This document shows positions 31,773-38,783 of a stretch of DNA of 57,120 bases, piece after piece; position 1 is the stretch's first letter; every line of letters starts with the position of its first letter. A program made the translations under genes and the position numbers. The notes beneath the pieces are model-generated. The model was not told where the DNA came from. It saw nothing but the letters and a program-made list of their open reading frames with translations, and ran no database searches. The stretch comes from a bacterium (GTDB taxonomy: Bacteria; UBP6; UBA1177), in NCBI GenBank assembly GCA_017538365.1, contig JAFYIZ010000010.1, positions 1-57,120 of the forward strand, written 5' to 3'.

Positions 31773-33335
31773 TTATAATTTTTCCAAAAGCTCTTTCGCC
31801 TTTTTGTAGCGTTTGCTTGAAGGATCTACCGAATTGATGATTTTCTGAAGCATTTTCTTCGCTTCTTCAGGATTTTCGTCTTTCATGGCGTTGGCTTCCA
31901 TGTAAAGCGTTTTTGCTTCTTCTTCGCTCATTGTTGCTTTTTTAGCCTTTTTTTCGGGAGCCGGTTTCGGCTCGGCTTTCTTTGTTTCAGCCTTCTTGGG
32001 TTCAGCTTTCGGAGTTTCTTTCTTGGGTTCTTCCTTTTTCGGTTCAGCCTTTACTTCTTTTTTCGGCTCCTCTTTAGGTTCTGCCTTAGGTTCTTCCTTT
32101 TTCGGTTCTTCTTTCTTGGGTTCAGCTTTCGGCTCTTCTTTTGGTTCTTCATTCTTCGGCTCTGCTGCTTTCGGAGCTTCTTTCTTGGGCTCTTCCTTTT
32201 TCGGTTCAGCTTTCGGAGCCTCTTTCTTCGACTCTTCCTTTTTCGGTTCAGCCTTTACTTCATCCTTTTGCGGAGCGCTTTTTGCCGGAATTGTAAGAAG
32301 AAGATTCTGCGCATCCTTGTAAAAAATTGATGATGAAGGAATCGATTTAAGATTTCTTTCCGCTTCTTCAGGATTTTTCTGAATGATTTTTTTAGCGTTT
32401 TCGAAAGTCATCTGATTGGGTTTTTCCTTGCCGATGAGTACGAGCTGTTCGTTTATCCATGATTTGTAAGGATTGTCTCCGGAAGTTCTGTCGTTTGCGG
32501 TAAGAAGCGCTTTTTCGGCATTTTTAAGATCTTTCGCATAGATAAGTTTTTCTATCGAGGCTTTGTCGTTTTCACCGAAAACAGCCGATACCGTGGTCGT
32601 TTTGGGCTGACTGTTCTGGTTGTCGAACAGCATGAAGTATGCTACACCGCCTATTCCGATAAGGATGACAACGATGATTGCGACCAGAACAAGAGGAGAA
32701 GAACCTTTCTTTACCGGTTCGTCGTCTTCTTCGACATCATAAGCGGGCTGGAGATTCTGTTTAGTCACTCTCTGAGCCTGTACTTTCGGTTTAAGATCGG
32801 GGTTGAGGATCTCAAACTTTATCTGGCGCGCGCCGACTGAAATTATATCGCCGTCGGAAAGAGTCGCTGAAGTCGTTTTCGAGCCGTTGACTTTGATGCC
32901 GTTTCCGCTTCCCATATCGGAAATAACAAAACGGTCGCCCTCTTTTTTGATTTTGAAGTGTTTTCTTGAAACGGAGATGTCGCTGATTACGAAATCGTTG
33001 TCAAGGCTTCTTCCTGCCAGGATTTCGTCTTTTGTGATCTCGATGTTTTTGCCTGAATCCTTGCCGTCGACGATCGTCAGTTTTGCATCTGCGGCATGAC
33101 CCGAAAGAGCGGAAAGATCGATGATCGCGGTCTTTTCGGAAGCGATCTCTTCATCATCGTCGTCCGAAAGATATTTCGACGATATCGAGGCGATAGACGG
33201 CGGAGTCGGTTCCGTTTCGGCTTTTTTGCCGAGCGCTTCCTTTCTTGCCTTCTCAGCTTTGATTTTTTCGGCAAGTTTTTTCAGGTATTCCTTGTCGATA
33301 GTCGGTTTCGTGCTGTTCTGATTGTTTTCGTCCAT
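31773..33335 (-). CDS. FHA-domain membrane protein with a Lys/Glu/Pro-rich stalk
   Basis: A protein of 520 residues. A charged helix (15-40) leads to a forkhead-associated domain (about 84-178: AGRS at 107-110, SVSRKHF, GSGNGIKVNG), which binds phosphothreonine in the cytoplasm. One membrane helix follows (about 212-236). Outside the membrane there is a helical region, then about 110 residues of EPKKE/APKAEPKK repeats (360-470) and a C-terminal TPR-like helix pair that resembles the C terminus of the 48779-52579 protein (EEAKKLYMEAN, DPEEAKK). It likely links Ser/Thr kinase signalling to an envelope structure. Confidence 0.85.
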   Translation of the reverse strand: MDENNQNSTKPTIDKEYLKKLAEKIKAEKARKEALGKKAETEPTPPSIASISSKYLSDDDDEEIASEKTAIIDLSALSGHAADAKLTIVDGKDSGKNIEITKDEILAGRSLDNDFVISDISVSRKHFKIKKEGDRFVISDMGSGNGIKVNGSKTTSATLSDGDIISVGARQIKFEILNPDLKPKVQAQRVTKQNLQPAYDVEEDDEPVKKGSSPLVLVAIIVVILIGIGGVAYFMLFDNQNSQPKTTTVSAVFGENDKASIEKLIYAKDLKNAEKALLTANDRTSGDNPYKSWINEQLVLIGKEKPNQMTFENAKKIIQKNPEEAERNLKSIPSSSIFYKDAQNLLLTIPAKSAPQKDEVKAEPKKEESKKEAPKAEPKKEEPKKEAPKAAEPKNEEPKEEPKAEPKKEEPKKEEPKAEPKEEPKKEVKAEPKKEEPKKETPKAEPKKAETKKAEPKPAPEKKAKKATMSEEEAKTLYMEANAMKDENPEEAKKMLQKIINSVDPSSKRYKKAKELLEKL

Positions 33336-33378
33336 TTTTTACTCCCGAAATTGAAGAACTAACAAAAAAATACGGTGT

Positions 33379-33407
33379 TGCATACCTTAAAAAGGGTAAA
33401 AAGTCAA
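33379..33407 (-). promoter_or_regulatory. Possible promoter of the FHA gene
   Basis: TTGACT (33407-33402), 17 nt, TATGCA (33384-33379). The -10 is poor. Confidence 0.35.
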
Positions 33408-33422
33408 ATAATGCAGAAAATA

Positions 33423-33450
33423 TTGATTTGCCGTTTTCATTCTGTAAAAT
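33423..33450 (+). promoter_or_regulatory. Predicted promoter of the Sel1-repeat lipoprotein
   Basis: TTGATT (33423-33428), 16 nt, TAAAAT (33445-33450), divergent from the FHA gene. Confidence 0.55.
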
Positions 33451-33485
33451 TATCCGCTCTTTGGTTTTTAATTTAGGAGAGAAAA

Positions 33486-34934
33486 ATGAGAAAAAGTGTT
33501 GTTTTCATGACATTGTTGGCAATCTTCGCATTCGCAGGATGCGGCTCAGTTTCCCTTTTCGAGAAAGGAAACGCGGCAAGAGAAACGGACAAAGTCAAAG
33601 CGCGCGGCTACTACGAGGAAGCGTGTGAGAAGGAAAATCATCTTGAGGCCTGCCACAACGCGGCACTGCTCTGGCAGAACGGCGACGGCATAAGCGAAGA
33701 GAACAAAAAAGCGCGTGAACTCTTCAAAAAGGCATGCGACGGCAAGTTCGACGAGTCATGTTTTATTCTTGCTGATATGTGGGCAAACGGCAAAGGCGGC
33801 GTTTATAAAGACACCGATTCCGCTTTCAATCTTTACAAGGAAACATGCGAACGCGGTCTCGGCAAAGCTTGCAGAGGCGTAGGTCAGATCTATGCAAAAG
33901 GCGGCGGTTCGATTGCAAAAAGCATTGACAAGGCTAAGGAGTATTTCGAGCTTGCATGCAACAAAGGCGATATGAACACATGTGTCGATCTCGGTCAGAC
34001 CTGGTCGAAAAAATTCGACGAGGAGGAAGGTTACAATAAAGTCGTTGCTTTCTGGGGCAAAGCGTGTCAGGAAGGCGGAATGCTCGACATCTGCGAAAAG
34101 CTGGCTGATATGATCGTTGCATCAAAGGAAAAGGAGGAAAAGGTTCCCCTTTCAAAAGGATATTACGAAAAAGCCTGTGACGGCGGTTCGAAAGAGGCCT
34201 GCTACAAACTTGCCCGCGCAATGGTCGAAAATGTTGAAGGTTCCGACGGCGAAGCTCAGGTTTATTACAAAAAGGCCTGTGAGGCAGATCATGCGGAATC
34301 GTGCTACTATATCGGCGTTTATCTGAGTGAGGCTTACGGCGAAACGCTGGAGCTCGACAATCTGAGAGAAATGCACTCTTTCTACGACAAGTCCTGCAAA
34401 AAAGGTTTCGAGGCGTCATGCTCGAGCGCATCTTCGCTGCAGGCTACGATAACAGAGCAGGAAGAGGCTATCCGCAGAGAGGAGGAAGCAAAAAGACTTG
34501 CAGAGGAAGAAGCCCGCAAAGAGGCTGAGAGACTGGAGGCTGAGGCTGCTGAAAGGGAAAGACTTGAAAGAGAAAAAGCTGAACTTGAAGAGAGACTTGC
34601 TGAAGAAGAAGCAAGAAAAGAGGCTGAACGTGAGGAGCGCGAAGAACAGGAAAGAATGAGGCGCGAACGCGAAGAAGCTGAAAGAGAAGCGGCCGAAGCT
34701 GCTGCAGCTGAAGAAGACGAGGACGAGGAGGATGAAGAAGAACCGGCTCCGAAGAAAAATGTCAACAAAAAGAAAGCTCCGGAACCTGAAGAAGACGAAA
34801 TAGACGAAGATGAAGATGAGGACGAAGAAGACGAGGAGGAGCCTGCTCCGAAGAAAAAATCCAAATCAAAATCGAAGTCAAAATCGAAAAAGAAAAGTGC
34901 CGAAGACGAATTTGACGATCTTTTCGACGACTAA
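33486..34934 (+). CDS. Sel1-repeat lipoprotein with a charged coiled coil
   Basis: A protein of 482 residues. Lipobox FAGC (C19), then about eight Sel1-like repeats of 36-38 residues (for example ARELFKKACDGKFDESCFILADMWANGKGG), each with paired Cys. Residues about 325-410 are a long Glu/Arg/Lys coiled coil, and the end is a run of acidic and Lys-Ser repeats (EDEDEEDEEEPAPKKK, KSKSKSKSKSKK). The Cys pairs suggest disulfide-stabilised repeats in the periplasm. It probably acts as a scaffold; no enzyme domain is present. ATG 33486 follows AGGAGAG. It converges on the CorA-type gene with an 18-bp gap. Confidence 0.85.
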   Translation: MRKSVVFMTLLAIFAFAGCGSVSLFEKGNAARETDKVKARGYYEEACEKENHLEACHNAALLWQNGDGISEENKKARELFKKACDGKFDESCFILADMWANGKGGVYKDTDSAFNLYKETCERGLGKACRGVGQIYAKGGGSIAKSIDKAKEYFELACNKGDMNTCVDLGQTWSKKFDEEEGYNKVVAFWGKACQEGGMLDICEKLADMIVASKEKEEKVPLSKGYYEKACDGGSKEACYKLARAMVENVEGSDGEAQVYYKKACEADHAESCYYIGVYLSEAYGETLELDNLREMHSFYDKSCKKGFEASCSSASSLQATITEQEEAIRREEEAKRLAEEEARKEAERLEAEAAERERLEREKAELEERLAEEEARKEAEREEREEQERMRREREEAEREAAEAAAAEEDEDEEDEEEPAPKKNVNKKKAPEPEEDEIDEDEDEDEEDEEEPAPKKKSKSKSKSKSKKKSAEDEFDDLFDD

Positions 34935-34952
34935 TCCTGAAAAATCAAAAAT

Positions 34953-36320
34953 TTAGAACCAATCCTTCTTCTTGAAATACCAGACGACAAGTCCTGAAAA
35001 CATTATTGAAATTATTACGAAAACTGCGAATGCGTAAGGTGATTTGTCACCGGGCAGCTGGATGTTCATGCCGTAGATAGAAGCGAACATGACGGGAACG
35101 GTGAGGACGATCGTGATGATGGTGAGAAGTTTCATGATGTTGTTCAGTTTGTTCGAGATGATCGAACTGAATGCAGTCATCATTTCGCTTACGATGTTGT
35201 TGTAGATTGACGACATTTCGATTGCCTGTTTTGTCTCGATAACGATGTCGTCGATTTTGTCGTCGTTCTCCTCGGTTTCGGGAACCAGACCGATTTTCCT
35301 CAGTTTCATCGCCATGAACTCGTTTGATTTAAGCGCAGTCGTGAAGTAGACGAGACTTTTTTCAAGGTTCAGAAGTTTTGCCAGGTCTTCGTTTCGGCTT
35401 GTTTCCTGAATCTTTTTCTGGACGATCGTGATAATGTTGCTTATCTGTTTGAGGTAAAGCAGGAAAAGCTGCGTCGTATCGTAGAGAATAGAAAGGGTGA
35501 AATCGTCTTTTGCTAGGCTTCCCAAGTATCTTTTCTGCATGTTTTCAATCATTTTCGAAATAAGTTCTGTCGCCATGTTGCAGACGAGAAGGATCGTGTT
35601 TTCGGCAAAAATTATGCCGAGCGGAACTGTTCCGTACATTTCATCCTCGTCGGTCGAATCGTAGTAGGGGATTTTGACGATGACGAGTTTGCAGTTTTCG
35701 TCTTCTTCGATCCTGGCCCTTTCATCCATGTCGAGAGAATAGTCGAAAAAGTCCGCCGGAATTTTCAGCTCTTTGCAGAGAAAGTCGATTTCTTCCTGAC
35801 CAGGATCTGTTACCGTGATGAGTGTTCCTCTTTCCAACTTGTTGATTTGTTTGAGCTTTTTTGCAAAAGGCTTGTAAACACGGATGCTTTCGTGAATGTT
35901 GCCTTCGCGGTCACGGATGATACCGGGCATATTTCCGAAAAGAGCTTCCTGAGCAAGTCTGGACTCTTTATCGATTTCTTCGATTAAATCGTGGATCTCC
36001 GCCTTTTTCTCTTCGCTTAAGATCGAAAGGATCTGCGGATGCATCGTTTCAGGCAGTTCGTAGAGCAGTTCGGCAAGTTCGCGGCTTGAGAGCTGCATGA
36101 CTAACTGATTTTTGACGTCGTCTTCAAAAGCGGAGAATATGTCTGCTGCGATCTCCTCGTCAATAAACGAGAAAATCTTAATAATTTCGCTTATATCCAG
36201 TGCTTCAAAGAAGTTCGCGACAACATCGGGCGGGTTTGACTCGGCAAAATCTTTGATATCCTCAAAGAGACCGTCTTCCAGCATCTCCCTGATTTCTTTG
36301 ACGAGCAGTGTATTTTTCAT
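34953..36320 (-). CDS. MgtE_N-CorA fusion: magnesium/divalent cation transporter
   Basis: A protein of 455 residues with an unusual architecture. Residues about 14-135 are an all-helical repeat (DVVANFFEALDISEIIKIF, EEIAADIFSAFEDDVKNQLV, SSRELAELLYELP) that looks like the cytoplasmic N domain of MgtE. Residues about 145-455 are CorA: a soluble funnel and two C-terminal helices (about 395-415 and 429-447) with the signature YGMN at 416-419. CorA-type channels carry Mg2+ inward. In MgtE the N domain senses Mg2+ to close the pore; here it may gate a CorA pore (inference). The gene has a leader of about 115 nt with its own small reading frame and a hairpin over the AGGT ribosome site. Confidence 0.88.
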   Translation of the reverse strand: MKNTLLVKEIREMLEDGLFEDIKDFAESNPPDVVANFFEALDISEIIKIFSFIDEEIAADIFSAFEDDVKNQLVMQLSSRELAELLYELPETMHPQILSILSEEKKAEIHDLIEEIDKESRLAQEALFGNMPGIIRDREGNIHESIRVYKPFAKKLKQINKLERGTLITVTDPGQEEIDFLCKELKIPADFFDYSLDMDERARIEEDENCKLVIVKIPYYDSTDEDEMYGTVPLGIIFAENTILLVCNMATELISKMIENMQKRYLGSLAKDDFTLSILYDTTQLFLLYLKQISNIITIVQKKIQETSRNEDLAKLLNLEKSLVYFTTALKSNEFMAMKLRKIGLVPETEENDDKIDDIVIETKQAIEMSSIYNNIVSEMMTAFSSIISNKLNNIMKLLTIITIVLTVPVMFASIYGMNIQLPGDKSPYAFAVFVIISIMFSGLVVWYFKKKDWF

Positions 36321-36325
36321 GATTA

Positions 36326-36346
36326 CCTCCCATCGGACGCGGGAGG
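36326..36346 (-). promoter_or_regulatory. Hairpin sequestering the ribosome binding site of the CorA-type gene
   Basis: On the minus strand CCTCCC (36346-36341) pairs perfectly with GGGAGG (36331-36326) across a 9-nt loop. The second strand is the Shine-Dalgarno sequence of the transporter, whose ATG begins at 36320. When folded, it should block translation. Confidence 0.65.
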
Positions 36347-36359
36347 GAAGGGTGGAATA

Positions 36360-36416
36360 CTAATCTCTCCGGCTACCGACTAAAAATTTTGTCACGCTAC
36401 CTAAAGGATCTTCCAT
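36360..36416 (-). CDS. Leader peptide MEDPLGSVTKFLVGSRRD in the transporter mRNA leader
   Basis: An 18-codon frame, ATG 36416 to TAG 36360, behind GAGGG four bases upstream. It lies wholly in the predicted leader between the promoter (36470-36443) and the CorA-type start (36320). The N terminus Met-Glu-Asp-Pro resembles in kind the acidic/proline-rich starts of enterobacterial MgtL-type leader peptides, which destabilise ribosomes when Mg2+ is low. The stop codon is 14 bases before the strand that hides the transporter's ribosome site, so translation of the frame could change folding. Expression is inferred only. Confidence 0.5.
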   Translation of the reverse strand: MEDPLGSVTKFLVGSRRD

Positions 36417-36442
36417 TTTACCCTCAAAAAATAAACCGCGGC

Positions 36443-36470
36443 ATTATAGGGAATTTTGGCGATTTTGCAA
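36443..36470 (-). promoter_or_regulatory. Predicted promoter of the CorA-type transporter transcript
   Basis: TTGCAA (36470-36465), 16 nt, perfect TATAAT (36448-36443). The start of transcription should be near 36436, giving a leader of about 115 nt. Confidence 0.7.
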
Positions 36471-36529
36471 GAAAAAAATGGCGGTGCCGGTTCAGATTTT
36501 AATGTTTTAAGGTGCCGGATTTTTTTAGA

Positions 36530-37531
36530 TTACGCTTTTCCTGCGCTTCCGAGAACGTTGATGTTTTTGTGCTTGTAAAGCTCTTTGAGAGCCTCTCTAG
36601 CCGGTCCCAAGTATTTTCTCGGGTCGAATTCAGCCGGTTTTTCGGCAAGGACTTTTCTGACTGCTGCCGTCATTGCCAAACGGCCGTCGCTGTCGATATT
36701 GATTTTGCAGACTGCGCTTGCAGCAGCTTTGCGGAGCTGTTCTTCGGGAATGCCGATCGCGTCTTTGAGTTTTCCACCGTAAGTATTGATTATTTTTACC
36801 AAATCCTGCGGAACTGAAGATGAGCCGTGAAGGACAATCGGGAAACCCGGAAGTTTCTTTTCGACTTCTTCAAGAATGTCGAATCTGAGAGGCGGCGGAA
36901 GAAGGATGCCCTCTTCATTTCTCGTGCACTGTTCCGGTTTGAATTTGTTCGCACCGTGGCTTGTTCCGATCGAAATCGCAAGGGAGTCAACGCCTGTTTT
37001 TCCGACGAAATCGATGACCTGCTCAGGCGGAGTGTAGGAAGAGTGTTCAGCCGAAACTTCGTCTTCGATACCTGCGAGAACGCCGAGTTCACCTTCGACA
37101 GTGACATAATCCTTCTGTGAATGAGCGTATTCAACGACTTTTTTGGTGAGAGCAACGTTTTCTTCGTAGGGAAGGTGCGATCCGTCGATCATTACCGAGC
37201 TGAAGCCGTTGTCGATGCACTGTTTGCAGATTTCGAAGTCGCCGCCGTGGTCAAGGTGAAGAACAACGGGAATCGGGTAGCCGAGTTCTTTTGCGTATTC
37301 GACTGCGCCGCGCGCCATATTTCTGAGCAGTGTTGCGTTAGCATAGTCACGCGCACCTTTGGAAACCTGCAATATTACAGGAGATTTCGTTTCGACGCAC
37401 GCCATGATGATAGCCTGAAGCTGCTCCATGTTGTTGAAGTTGTAGGCCGGGATCGCGTAACCACCGCGAACCGCTTTCTGAAAGAGCTCTTTCGTGTTTA
37501 CAAGCCCCAATTCTTTGTAACTTACTGTCAT
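36530..37531 (-). CDS. fba: Fructose-bisphosphate aldolase, class II
   Basis: A protein of 333 residues. Zn-dependent aldolase motifs: AIPAYNFNNMEQLQAII, VVLHLDHGGDFE (zinc ligand and catalytic Asp), VEGELG, SIGTSHGANKF and LHGSSSVP. It cleaves fructose 1,6-bisphosphate into two triose phosphates in glycolysis, or runs in reverse. ATG 37531 has GGAG seven bases upstream and is preferred over ATG 37543. It seems to stand alone; the CorA-type gene downstream has its own promoter. Confidence 0.95.
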   Translation of the reverse strand: MTVSYKELGLVNTKELFQKAVRGGYAIPAYNFNNMEQLQAIIMACVETKSPVILQVSKGARDYANATLLRNMARGAVEYAKELGYPIPVVLHLDHGGDFEICKQCIDNGFSSVMIDGSHLPYEENVALTKKVVEYAHSQKDYVTVEGELGVLAGIEDEVSAEHSSYTPPEQVIDFVGKTGVDSLAISIGTSHGANKFKPEQCTRNEEGILLPPPLRFDILEEVEKKLPGFPIVLHGSSSVPQDLVKIINTYGGKLKDAIGIPEEQLRKAAASAVCKINIDSDGRLAMTAAVRKVLAEKPAEFDPRKYLGPAREALKELYKHKNINVLGSAGKA

Positions 37532-37630
37532 TTTAGACTCCATAAAATAGTTGAAAAAACCTTAAACGGCAGAAATTATAATCATGTACGGAAAAAAATA
37601 AAGTAGACATGACCTTACACGGCTCCTTGA

Positions 37631-37673
37631 CCTCGCCCCTTTTGTTCCCCTCTCCATTGTGGCGAGGGAACAA
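37631..37673. repeat. Overlapping inverted repeats upstream of the Lcl lipoprotein
   Basis: CCTCGCC/GGCGAGG (37631-37637, 37661-37667) and TTGTTCCC/GGGAACAA (37642-37649, 37666-37673) form two mutually exclusive hairpins. The style is that of a dispersed intergenic element; it directly precedes repeat copy 2. The 290-bp gap 37532-37821 holds these repeats and no gene. Confidence 0.55.
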
Positions 37674-37679
37674 GATGTT

Positions 37680-37736
37680 GTCATTCTGAGCGCAGCGAAG
37701 AATCTCAGGGATCTTTCGCTAAAGCTCAACATGACG
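37680..37736. repeat. Dispersed repeat copy 2 (GTCATTCTGAG...CATGACG)
   Basis: This 57-bp copy of the element at 16887-16944 shares GTCATTCTGAG, AGCGAAGAATCTC and ATCTTTCG and ends CTCAACATGACG. Here it is intergenic. Confidence 0.8.
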
Positions 37737-37821
37737 ATGGCGTGTGTTGCATTTTAAAAATTGCCTTTATACTTAAAGTACCTACAATTTTCTGTTTTTT
37801 CGGGGGTTGGGAAACTGAAAA

Positions 37822-38328
37822 ATGAAGAAAATTTTTGTGTTTTTCTGCTGTTTCGCATCAATGGTTTTGATGATTTCTTGCGGCGGTGAAGAAGACTGCC
37901 GTTCCATAAATGGCAATATGTGGTCATCGTTGGCCCCGACAGAATTAGTTTGGGCAGAGGCAGATGATTACTGCAACAACCTGAATGAATGTGGTCATAG
38001 CGATTGGTATTTGCCTACAATAAGTGAATTGAGAACTCTATTTAAAAATTGTCCTGAGGTTGAAACTGGCGGATCATGCAAAATTACAGACGAGTGTTTG
38101 TCAACATACTGTGATAATGAAGACTGTTTTATGGACCGTGAAGCATTGTATATTTACAGCAGATTAGGCGACAAAGACATTGTACTTTGGTCTTCATCTA
38201 AAGTCTCAAACCTATCCCATGATGAATTTTGGGTGGCAATTTTTAGTTTGGGCAGAATCTACAGATATTACGCTAGAGGCTATTCCGGCATACCTCTCAC
38301 GGCCCGTTGCGTCAGAAATGCCGATTAG
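37822..38328 (+). CDS. Lcl-domain (DUF1566) lipoprotein, second copy
   Basis: A protein of 168 residues: lipobox LMISC (C20), then an Lcl/DUF1566 domain (NMWSSLAPTELVWAEADDYC, GHSDWYLPTISELRTLF, ETGGSCKITDECL, end TARCVRNAD). It is clearly related to 23663-24265. The ribosome site is weak (GGGGGTTGGG about 14 bases upstream). The stop overlaps the stop of a gene fragment on the other strand by three bases. Confidence 0.85.
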   Translation: MKKIFVFFCCFASMVLMISCGGEEDCRSINGNMWSSLAPTELVWAEADDYCNNLNECGHSDWYLPTISELRTLFKNCPEVETGGSCKITDECLSTYCDNEDCFMDREALYIYSRLGDKDIVLWSSSKVSNLSHDEFWVAIFSLGRIYRYYARGYSGIPLTARCVRNAD

Positions 38329-38435
38329 CGCACTTTATTGATAATTATTTTCCAGTACCCGTTTTTGTCAGCACCGACACGCTGGATAATTCCGTCATTT
38401 TGCAGTTTTGACAGTGCTCTTGTTACGGTTGTACT
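38325..38435 (-). pseudogene. C-terminal fragment of a winged-helix regulator/ATPase-type gene
   Basis: Reading from 38435 to the TAA at 38327-38325 gives ISTTVTRALSKLQNDGII and QRVGADKNGYWKIIINKVR. This is the usual end of AlbA_2/HATPase-type putative DNA-binding proteins with a winged helix. There is no start; upstream sequence switches abruptly at about 38436 into a different broken gene. It is a remnant. Confidence 0.7.
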
Positions 38436-38438
38436 TAT

Positions 38439-38606
38439 GATGAAAACAATCCCGGTCAGTACAGCAAATTCGGAGATACCGGTTGGTTCTGGTCTTCCTC
38501 TACTAAATCAGATAGTACAGATTACGCATGGCTCGTGAATTTCGAGGATGGGAATGTGCACGACCGCAGTAAGGCCCACAGTTTCTATTTTCGTTGTGTC
38601 AGGTAG
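38439..38606 (+). pseudogene. C-terminal fragment of an Lcl-domain lipoprotein
   Basis: The frame 38439-38606 (55 codons and TAG) reads DENNPGQYSKFGDTGWFWSS, then AWLVNFEDGNVHDRSK and ends YFRCVR. This is the second half of an Lcl/DUF1566 domain, with no start codon or signal. It abuts the fragment at 38325-38435, so the junction near 38436-38438 records a deletion or recombination. Confidence 0.8.
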
Positions 38607-38638
38607 AGGTCGTATCCCCGAGCCCGCAATTTTTTGTC

Positions 38639-38712
38639 GGAGCGCACGCGGCTCGCGTGCTGAATTTGCCCTCTCAGTCGCTTCGCGCCAGCTCCCCCGG
38701 AGTGGGAGCCAA
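38639..38712. repeat. GC-rich dispersed repeat with hairpin, second copy
   Basis: GCACGCG-GCT-CGCGTGC (38644-38660) is a perfect 7-bp stem. The segment 38639-38670 aligns with the minus strand of 1975-1944, with paired substitutions in the stem. A second hairpin GCTCCC/GGGAGC (38691-38696, 38704-38709) follows, within a CTCTCAGTCGCTTCGCGCCA block typical of dispersed intergenic repeats. Confidence 0.65.
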
Positions 38713-38723
38713 GCGAGCGAGAA

Positions 38724-38745
38724 GTTTCACAAAACAAGTGCTTGA
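38724..38745. repeat. 22-nt direct repeat, left copy, flanking the YhcG gene
   Basis: GTTTCACAAAACAAGTGCTT and two more bases; it matches 40044-40065 at 20 of 22 positions in the same orientation. It could be a target duplication, attachment site or recombination scar bounding the YhcG gene. Confidence 0.5.
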
Positions 38746-38783
38746 TTTTTCAAAAGATTTCCAAACAGCGGCTTATATTAAAA

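Noticed and set aside
31996-32322. Gly/Ser/Phe-rich open frame on the plus strand
   Set aside because: Reverse shadow of the EPKKE repeats in the FHA protein gene.
34382-34864. Long Ser-rich open frame on the minus strand
   Set aside because: It is the reverse shadow of the Glu/Lys-rich coiled-coil part of the Sel1 lipoprotein gene; no ribosome site, extreme composition.
36321-36436. M-box or yybP-ykoY riboswitch in front of the CorA-type gene
   Set aside because: I could not match the conserved core sequences of either class; the leader-frame explanation fits better.
36471-36529. Terminator after fba (two GGTGCCGG copies near a T-run)
   Set aside because: The copies are direct, not inverted, so they do not form a stem.
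37532-37600. fba promoter
   Set aside because: A TATAAT-like -10 is visible at 37580-37575, but no acceptable -35 at the right distance, so I did not list it.
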